Source: Hyphomicrobiales bacterium
GTDB lineage: Bacteria > Pseudomonadota > Alphaproteobacteria > Rhizobiales > Devosiaceae
Direction of reading: 5' to 3'
NCBI GenBank assembly: GCA_027066315.1
Contig: JAMONZ010000043.1
Location: forward strand, 1-43,209
Length of the DNA stretch: 43,209 bases
The stretch's first letter is position 1, and each line of letters starts with the position of its first letter. Below the pieces are notes generated by a model. It was not told where the DNA came from, searched no databases, and was given only the letters and a program-made list of their open reading frames with translations. Below are positions 38,701 to 43,209 of this stretch, one piece after another. Position numbers and translations under genes: made by a program.

Positions 38701-39867
38701 TTAGTTATTTTTTTCCTCAAGCGCACCATTTAGGTCAATACCAACACCAAAGGCATCAGCACGACCAACAGGTGCGCTCATTAGACTTTGCAGCTCAACA
38801 CCCTTTAATGACAAAATGCCCGAACCCGTGTTTATCAATTGGTCTGCCCTTGGCATAAGAGAATTTAATGGCGTAACAGCACCAGCAACTTCTAACATTC
38901 TTATTTGATCTAACCCCTGAAATGGAGGACGATTTAGTCGCAATGCATCTGTTCCAAAAAGTGGATCACTTATTGTAATACTTATTGCTCCACCTCGATA
39001 AAAGTGCTTCATGGAGAGGTTAATATAAAATGCTAACTTGTCTGACCCTGCCTTTGAGAAATGAATACCATCAGATTTTCGCATAACAAGATTTTGCCCA
39101 TTAATATCAGGCCCACGAGATGAATATTTACCATTCTCATCTGTGAAACGTTCATAAATATCAATAAACTCTGCCCCACTAGAGAAAACAGCAGACCTTT
39201 GAAGCGAGGAAATTTGCATCATTGATGCTGAATATTTTGGTGATGCCATTGGCGGCAAACCAAGCCAAATAACTGGTTTATTGGCCGCTCTAAACTGAGC
39301 TAGAAACCCATTTAATCTAGCACTATAGGCATTTTTCCACTTCTCGCTTAATGCCGTCTCACTTTTCCCATCTACCAAGAGATTTTGTTTGTCATTTATT
39401 CCCATCATTACAACAGCAATATCAAAACTATCATTTGCAACTGCATCGCTTAAGGCTTTATCCCAATCAAAAAAATCATCTCTAACAAAGCCAGAAGAGC
39501 CAACCCCCTGTCCAATTATTACTAAATTTGGATCATCCACATAAAACCGCTCCAACGCTTTACTCAAATCAACAGCTAATGAATCTCCTATCACCATCAA
39601 ACGAGTTGCAGTTGGTGATTTTTCGATTGAAGGAATTGTTGGCAAACTTGCCTTTGGGGTTGCTTTGCGTGGAACAGTTTGCACACGGCGTGTGGGAGTT
39701 CTTTTTTTTGTTTCTTGCTGATTACCAAATAAAAGATCAAAAAGATTTGTTGGTTTATCTTGCGCTATCAAAATCGTATTTTTAGTATTTTGCGCATAGC
39801 TATTTAGGGGCGAGATCAACCCTATAAAAACTAAAAATAATAAAGTTAAAAAATTCATTTTACTCAT
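38701..39867 (-). CDS. DUF459 family SGNH hydrolase, exported
   Basis: A 388-residue SGNH/GDSL-type hydrolase with a signal peptide (F-L-T-L-L-F-L-V-F-I-G-L-I-S, likely cut after S-Y-A). Catalytic blocks are visible: G-D-S-L with the nucleophile serine, G-V-G-S-S-G, M-G-I-N-D-K-Q and a C-terminal D-G-I-H-F-S with the Asp-His pair. DUF459 members are periplasmic and may deacylate sugars or wall material. The start is ATG at 39867; a TTG 14 codons earlier in frame is less likely. It follows the lytic transglycosylase by 54 bases, the same pairing as in other Rhizobiales. Confidence 0.87.
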   Translation of the reverse strand: MSKMNFLTLLFLVFIGLISPLNSYAQNTKNTILIAQDKPTNLFDLLFGNQQETKKRTPTRRVQTVPRKATPKASLPTIPSIEKSPTATRLMVIGDSLAVDLSKALERFYVDDPNLVIIGQGVGSSGFVRDDFFDWDKALSDAVANDSFDIAVVMMGINDKQNLLVDGKSETALSEKWKNAYSARLNGFLAQFRAANKPVIWLGLPPMASPKYSASMMQISSLQRSAVFSSGAEFIDIYERFTDENGKYSSRGPDINGQNLVMRKSDGIHFSKAGSDKLAFYINLSMKHFYRGGAISITISDPLFGTDALRLNRPPFQGLDQIRMLEVAGAVTPLNSLMPRADQLINTGSGILSLKGVELQSLMSAPVGRADAFGVGIDLNGALEEKNN

Positions 39868-39921
39868 CGAATTTATTATTATCGATAACCTAAGACAAAA
39901 CCAAGGCAAATTTCGATTTTA

Positions 39922-41124
39922 TTATTTTAATTCTTGATAGGCCTTAAAACTAATAAAACCATCGCCAATTTTACCACTAGAAATTTGAAACAAACTATAT
40001 GCCTCTTGAGTTATTGGCCCCAAACGACCATCAATATCTCCATGATAAAAGCCAAGCTGCTTTAAACGTTTTTGGATAAAAATTCTTTGTTCAAGATTTG
40101 GAAATTTTGTATTTCTTGGCCACTCATTAATAAATGCACCCGAGCCTTTTAATCTATCAGCAAGATGGGCAACACTAAGAGCATAGTTATCAGAAAAATT
40201 ATACCCCTTTAAAACCAAGTAATTTTTACTCATTAAAAATTTTGGACCATTTTTTCCTGCAGGAAGATATAAAAATACTGGCTCGCTCAGGTCAGAAAAT
40301 TTACGCCCCTTCACTCGAGTAACTCCATTATTTGTAAAAAATTCTATGGGGCGTAATTTGGTTCTAGTTACAAGTCGATAGTCAAAATTTTGCGGCAAAT
40401 CCACTTCAAAACCCCAATCAACTCCAGATTTATAGCCAAGCGAATTTAAAAACTTTGCACTGGTAGCCAAAGCATCCGCAAGCGAAAGATGTGGGTTAAT
40501 TCGTCCATCTCCATCGCCATCTTGACCATTTTTAATTAGAGCTGAAACAATCACCTGCGTATGACCAACTGCCCCAGCCCATGAGCCAACTAAAGTCTGG
40601 TCTGTGAAGCCATAATTTTGAATAAGTAGTAATGCAGCAATAAATTCTTTTTCATCTTCTATTAAACGATCACGTCGTTGATGCACCAAGGTTGCAAGCG
40701 ATCTGATAATTGGTTTTATCAAGTTTTTATTGTTTAGCACCCCGCCATAATCCGTTTCCATACCCCAAATTGCTGCAAGAATTTCACTATCAACTCCATA
40801 GGCTTTTTCAATTTTATTAAATAATGCAATGTTGGCATTAAGAGCTTTTTTACCTCGAGCAATTCGAGAAGCAGAAACACGCTTATCGATATAGACCCAC
40901 ATTGGGGTTGTAAACTCAGGCTGGTTACGCACCAAACCAGGGATATTGGCCAAAGGAGAAAGGTTTTTTGTGGCACTACGATAGGTCTGTTTTGAAATTC
41001 CAGCCGCAGTTGCTTGTTTCTCAAAATTCTTAATAAAACTCTCAAAACTCTCAATTGGGGCAGCATTAATTGGTGCAGTTACCAATAAAAATAATAAAAA
41101 AATAAAACCTAAACGATTGAGCAT
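39922..41124 (-). CDS. MltB-family lytic murein transglycosylase
   Basis: A 400-residue exported enzyme that cleaves peptidoglycan glycan strands to 1,6-anhydro ends. A signal peptide (about 1-21, ending I-N-A-A) is followed by an SLT_2 catalytic domain with Glu123 in W-G-M-E-T-D-Y-G-G, and a C-terminal peptidoglycan-binding domain (Q-K-R-L-K-Q-L-G-F-Y ... D-G-R-L-G-P-I-T). The usual G-x-x-Q-F-M-P-S-S motif reads G-H-T-Q-V-I-V-S-A here, a departure in the substrate cleft. AGGTG lies four to five bases before the ATG. It follows galE by three bases. Confidence 0.9.
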   Translation of the reverse strand: MLNRLGFIFLLFLLVTAPINAAPIESFESFIKNFEKQATAAGISKQTYRSATKNLSPLANIPGLVRNQPEFTTPMWVYIDKRVSASRIARGKKALNANIALFNKIEKAYGVDSEILAAIWGMETDYGGVLNNKNLIKPIIRSLATLVHQRRDRLIEDEKEFIAALLLIQNYGFTDQTLVGSWAGAVGHTQVIVSALIKNGQDGDGDGRINPHLSLADALATSAKFLNSLGYKSGVDWGFEVDLPQNFDYRLVTRTKLRPIEFFTNNGVTRVKGRKFSDLSEPVFLYLPAGKNGPKFLMSKNYLVLKGYNFSDNYALSVAHLADRLKGSGAFINEWPRNTKFPNLEQRIFIQKRLKQLGFYHGDIDGRLGPITQEAYSLFQISSGKIGDGFISFKAYQELK

Positions 41125-41127
41125 AAA

Positions 41128-42114
41128 TCACCTATTTCGCATCATTAAATGCTTTTCCCAAGCATAGGCAGACCTTACCATTTTCTCAAGGTCATCATTT
41201 TGTGGTTGCCAATTAAGCAACTCTTTTAGCTTTTTTGACTGGGCAACAACAGAAGCAGGATCACCATCTCGACGCTCAACATGGCGCACATCAAAATCTA
41301 TAGCACAAACTTGTTTAACCATATTTATAACCTGATTAACCGAATACCCCTGCCCATAACCACAATTCAAGATTTTATTTTGTCCACCTTTACGCAAGTA
41401 ATTTAACAAAAGAACATGTGCATTTATTAAATCGCTAATATGAATATAATCTCGCACGCAAGTACCATCAGGTGTGTCATAGTCAGACCCAAAAACATCA
41501 ATATGATCTCTTTGACCAAGTGCTGTTTGCGTTGCAACTTTAATTAAATGTGTCGCTTGCGGGGTTGATTGGCCAATGCGCCCTTTTGAATCTGCCCCCG
41601 CCACGTTAAAATATCTTAAAGCACCATAAGTAATTGGGTGAGCGGCACTTGTGTCTGCTAACATCATTTCACTCATTAATTTTGAGCGACCATAAGGGGA
41701 GGCAGGATTAAGTGGTTTATCTTCGCTCACGGGTTCTAGCCCAACCATGCCATAAACCGCAGCAGTTGAAGAAAATATAAAATGCTTTACCTTGCCTTTA
41801 ACCGCCGCCTCAATAAGATTTCGGGTAACACATGTGTTATTTTCATAATATTTAAGTGGATTTACAACGGATTCAGGCACAACAATAGATCCAGCAAAGT
41901 GAATTACTTCTTTTATATCATGTTCTTTAATTACATTTAAAACCAGATCAACATCACCAGCATTGCCCTTCACTAAATTGGCTCGTGCATCAATTGCCCA
42001 ATCAAATCCTGTGCTTAAATTATCAAGCACTATCACTTTTTCGCCAGCATCACATAATTCCAAAACCATGTGTGAGCCAATATATCCAGCCCCCCCTGTT
42101 ACCAACACTGCCAT
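41128..42114 (-). CDS. galE: UDP-glucose 4-epimerase GalE
   Basis: A short-chain dehydrogenase-type epimerase of 328 residues that interconverts UDP-glucose and UDP-galactose with bound NAD, in the cytoplasm. The Rossmann motif G-G-A-G-Y-I-G-S-H is at 7-15, the catalytic S-S-T segment near 115 and the Y-x-x-x-K pair is Tyr141 and Lys145. The G-T-C-V-R-D-Y-I-H motif is typical of GalE. It is divergent from galU, and the two together make UDP-hexoses for surface polysaccharide. Confidence 0.95.
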   Translation of the reverse strand: MAVLVTGGAGYIGSHMVLELCDAGEKVIVLDNLSTGFDWAIDARANLVKGNAGDVDLVLNVIKEHDIKEVIHFAGSIVVPESVVNPLKYYENNTCVTRNLIEAAVKGKVKHFIFSSTAAVYGMVGLEPVSEDKPLNPASPYGRSKLMSEMMLADTSAAHPITYGALRYFNVAGADSKGRIGQSTPQATHLIKVATQTALGQRDHIDVFGSDYDTPDGTCVRDYIHISDLINAHVLLLNYLRKGGQNKILNCGYGQGYSVNQVINMVKQVCAIDFDVRHVERRDGDPASVVAQSKKLKELLNWQPQNDDLEKMVRSAYAWEKHLMMRNR

Positions 42115-42171
42115 TGCTCTTCTTTCTATAAATAAATTTTTTACCCATTATATTCATTAGATATTTAGATA

Positions 42172-42189
42172 GGCTTACTAATATAAGCC
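42172..42189. promoter_or_regulatory. Dyad in the galE-galU divergent promoter region
   Basis: GGCTTA and TAAGCC are exact inverted arms around CTAATA, 31 bases upstream of the galU ATG. It is the only clear symmetric element in the 105-base gap that must hold both promoters. The binding protein is unknown. Confidence 0.4.
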
Positions 42190-42219
42190 AATATTTATAG
42201 ATTTCTTGGAGTTAAATTG

Positions 42220-43101
42220 ATGAGCAAAAAAGTTCGCACCGCTGTTTTTCCTGTAGCTGGCCTTGGCACAAGGTTTTTACCTGCAACAAAAGCAATGCCA
42301 AAAGAAATGCTTACTGTAGTCGATAGACCACTAATTCAATATGCAGTTGATGAAGCAAGAGAAGCAGGGATTGAACATTTCATATTCATAACTGGCAGAA
42401 ATAAAGGCGTGATTGAAGATCACTTTGATCGCCAATTTGAACTTGAGGCAACCCTTGAGCAACGTGGAAAAACTCAAGCTCTAGCAGAATTACAAGCTGA
42501 TTTACCAGTAGCAGGTCAAGCCAGCTTCACCCGCCAACAAGAGCCACTTGGTCTTGGCCATGCAGTTTGGTGCGCTCGTGATATTGTTGGTAATGAGCCA
42601 TTTGCACTTTTACTACCAGATATGCTGATTAAAGCAAAACCAGGTGCGCTTAAACAAATGATGCAAGCCTATGAGGCAAAAGGGGGCAATATTATTGCAG
42701 TAGAAGAAGTTGATCCAAATGACGTGTCATCTTATGGTATTGTTGGGAGAGGTGATGGAGAAGATAAGGCTTTTTCTATTAATGGAATGGTTGAAAAACC
42801 AAAAATACAAGATGCCCCATCTAACCTAATCATATCAGGACGCTATATTTTACAACCAGAGATTTTTAAACTGCTTAGCTCTCATACAAAAGGAGCAGGC
42901 GGTGAAATTCAAATCACCGATGCAATGCAAAAACTCCTTAAAGAGCAAGATTTTACAGGGGTAAAATTTGCAGGCACTACTTATGATTGTGGATCAAAAA
43001 TTGGCTTTTTGGCAGCCAATGTTGCTTATGCGCTTGATCGAGATGACATTAAAGATGATTTTGAAAAAGAACTTTTAAAAATTATTAACGAGAAAAAGTA
43101 A
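42220..43101 (+). CDS. galU: UTP--glucose-1-phosphate uridylyltransferase GalU
   Basis: A nucleotidyltransferase of 293 residues that makes UDP-glucose from UTP and glucose-1-phosphate, feeding lipopolysaccharide, exopolysaccharide and glycan synthesis. Signature sequences are V-F-P-V-A-G-L-G-T-R-F-L-P-A-T-K-A-M-P-K-E at the N-terminus, Q-E-P-L-G-L-G-H-A-V, L-L-P-D-M and V-E-K-P near 200. I chose ATG at 42220, with GGAG eight bases upstream; the TTG one codon earlier is a less likely start. Its 3' end overlaps the end of a convergent beta-barrel gene by 17 bases. Confidence 0.97.
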   Translation: MSKKVRTAVFPVAGLGTRFLPATKAMPKEMLTVVDRPLIQYAVDEAREAGIEHFIFITGRNKGVIEDHFDRQFELEATLEQRGKTQALAELQADLPVAGQASFTRQQEPLGLGHAVWCARDIVGNEPFALLLPDMLIKAKPGALKQMMQAYEAKGGNIIAVEEVDPNDVSSYGIVGRGDGEDKAFSINGMVEKPKIQDAPSNLIISGRYILQPEIFKLLSSHTKGAGGEIQITDAMQKLLKEQDFTGVKFAGTTYDCGSKIGFLAANVAYALDRDDIKDDFEKELLKIINEKK

Positions 43102-43209
43102 CGCCAAATTCAAATCTTTGGTTTTCTCGTTTGCCCAAACTAGTTGTTTCTAGTGTCCCAGCCAAATAGTCAGCTGAGAAAACTGTGTAACGGTTATAAT
43201 TATAATCTG
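43085..43209 (-). CDS. Outer-membrane beta-barrel protein, C-terminal fragment
   Basis: The last 41 codons of a minus-strand gene enter from the right edge and stop at TAA 43085-43087, inside the end of galU. The translation has alternating polar and hydrophobic residues in two strand-like stretches (Y-N-R-Y-T-V-F-S-A-D-Y and the final R-F-E-F-G-V-T-F-S-R). The end has aromatic residues at alternating positions, as in the C-terminal strand read by the BAM complex. An uncharacterised outer-membrane beta-barrel protein is the best call; the exact family cannot be set from this fragment. Confidence 0.65.
   Translation of the reverse strand, partial: DYNYNRYTVFSADYLAGTLETTSLGKRENQRFEFGVTFSR

Overview
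The window is AT-rich chromosomal DNA from an alphaproteobacterium. Gene content and order fit the Hyphomicrobiales (Rhizobiales). The signs are an almost complete division and cell-wall (dcw) cluster running into lpxC-bamD-recN-ligA, an FtsZ with a long C-terminal linker, an ArsR-methyltransferase fusion next to metF, a type A RNase P RNA just upstream of rsmH, and a galU / galE / MltB-type transglycosylase / DUF459 block. The genus cannot be named from sequence alone. There is no prophage, insertion sequence, CRISPR array or tRNA.

Layout. 1-4.2 kb: the end of a DUF2147 protein, a DUF1624 membrane acyltransferase-like protein with a cysteine-rich tail, prmA, a 41-residue basic protein absent from longer ORF lists, and an aminopeptidase P. 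4.2-9.9 kb, minus strand: lpxC-bamD-recN-ligA, read in that order. 9.9-27.8 kb, minus strand: the dcw cluster in the order rsmH-ftsL-ftsI-murE-murF-mraY-ftsW-murG-murC-murB-(DUF418-like membrane protein)-ddl-ftsQ-ftsA-ftsZ, closed by a strong intrinsic terminator. murD is missing from its usual place between mraY and ftsW, mraZ is missing upstream of rsmH, and a DUF418/YeiB-like membrane gene sits inside the cluster. 27.8-28.5 kb: a leader with a GC-rich perfect palindrome and 19-bp-period repeats, then rnpB with a recognisable promoter. 28.5-33.5 kb, minus strand: a DjlA-like co-chaperone, an unknown membrane-anchored protein, metF behind an ArsR/SAM-methyltransferase fusion with a dyad operator, and a DUF2336 protein.

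33.7-38.5 kb is the most accessory-like part: RarD, a host-attachment (baeRF12-like) protein preceded by a perfect FNR/FixK-type box, a small four-helix membrane protein, two different palindromic dispersed repeats lying together, an unrecognised 260-residue protein, and the ABC-F factor EttA. 38.5-43.2 kb: a DUF459 SGNH hydrolase, an MltB-like lytic transglycosylase, galE, galU and the end of an outer-membrane beta-barrel protein.

Most of the window supports envelope building: cytoplasmic precursor synthesis (MurB, C, E, F, Ddl), lipid carriers (MraY, MurG), polymerisation at the septum (FtsW, FtsI), the divisome (FtsZ, A, Q, L), outer membrane lipid A and beta-barrel assembly (LpxC, BamD), wall turnover (MltB-like, DUF459) and sugar nucleotides for surface polysaccharide (GalU, GalE). 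Translation coupling is common: rsmH-ftsL, ftsL-ftsI, murC-murB and recN-ligA overlap by 1-4 bases. TTG starts with good ribosome binding sites are frequent (murE, murF, probably ftsQ).
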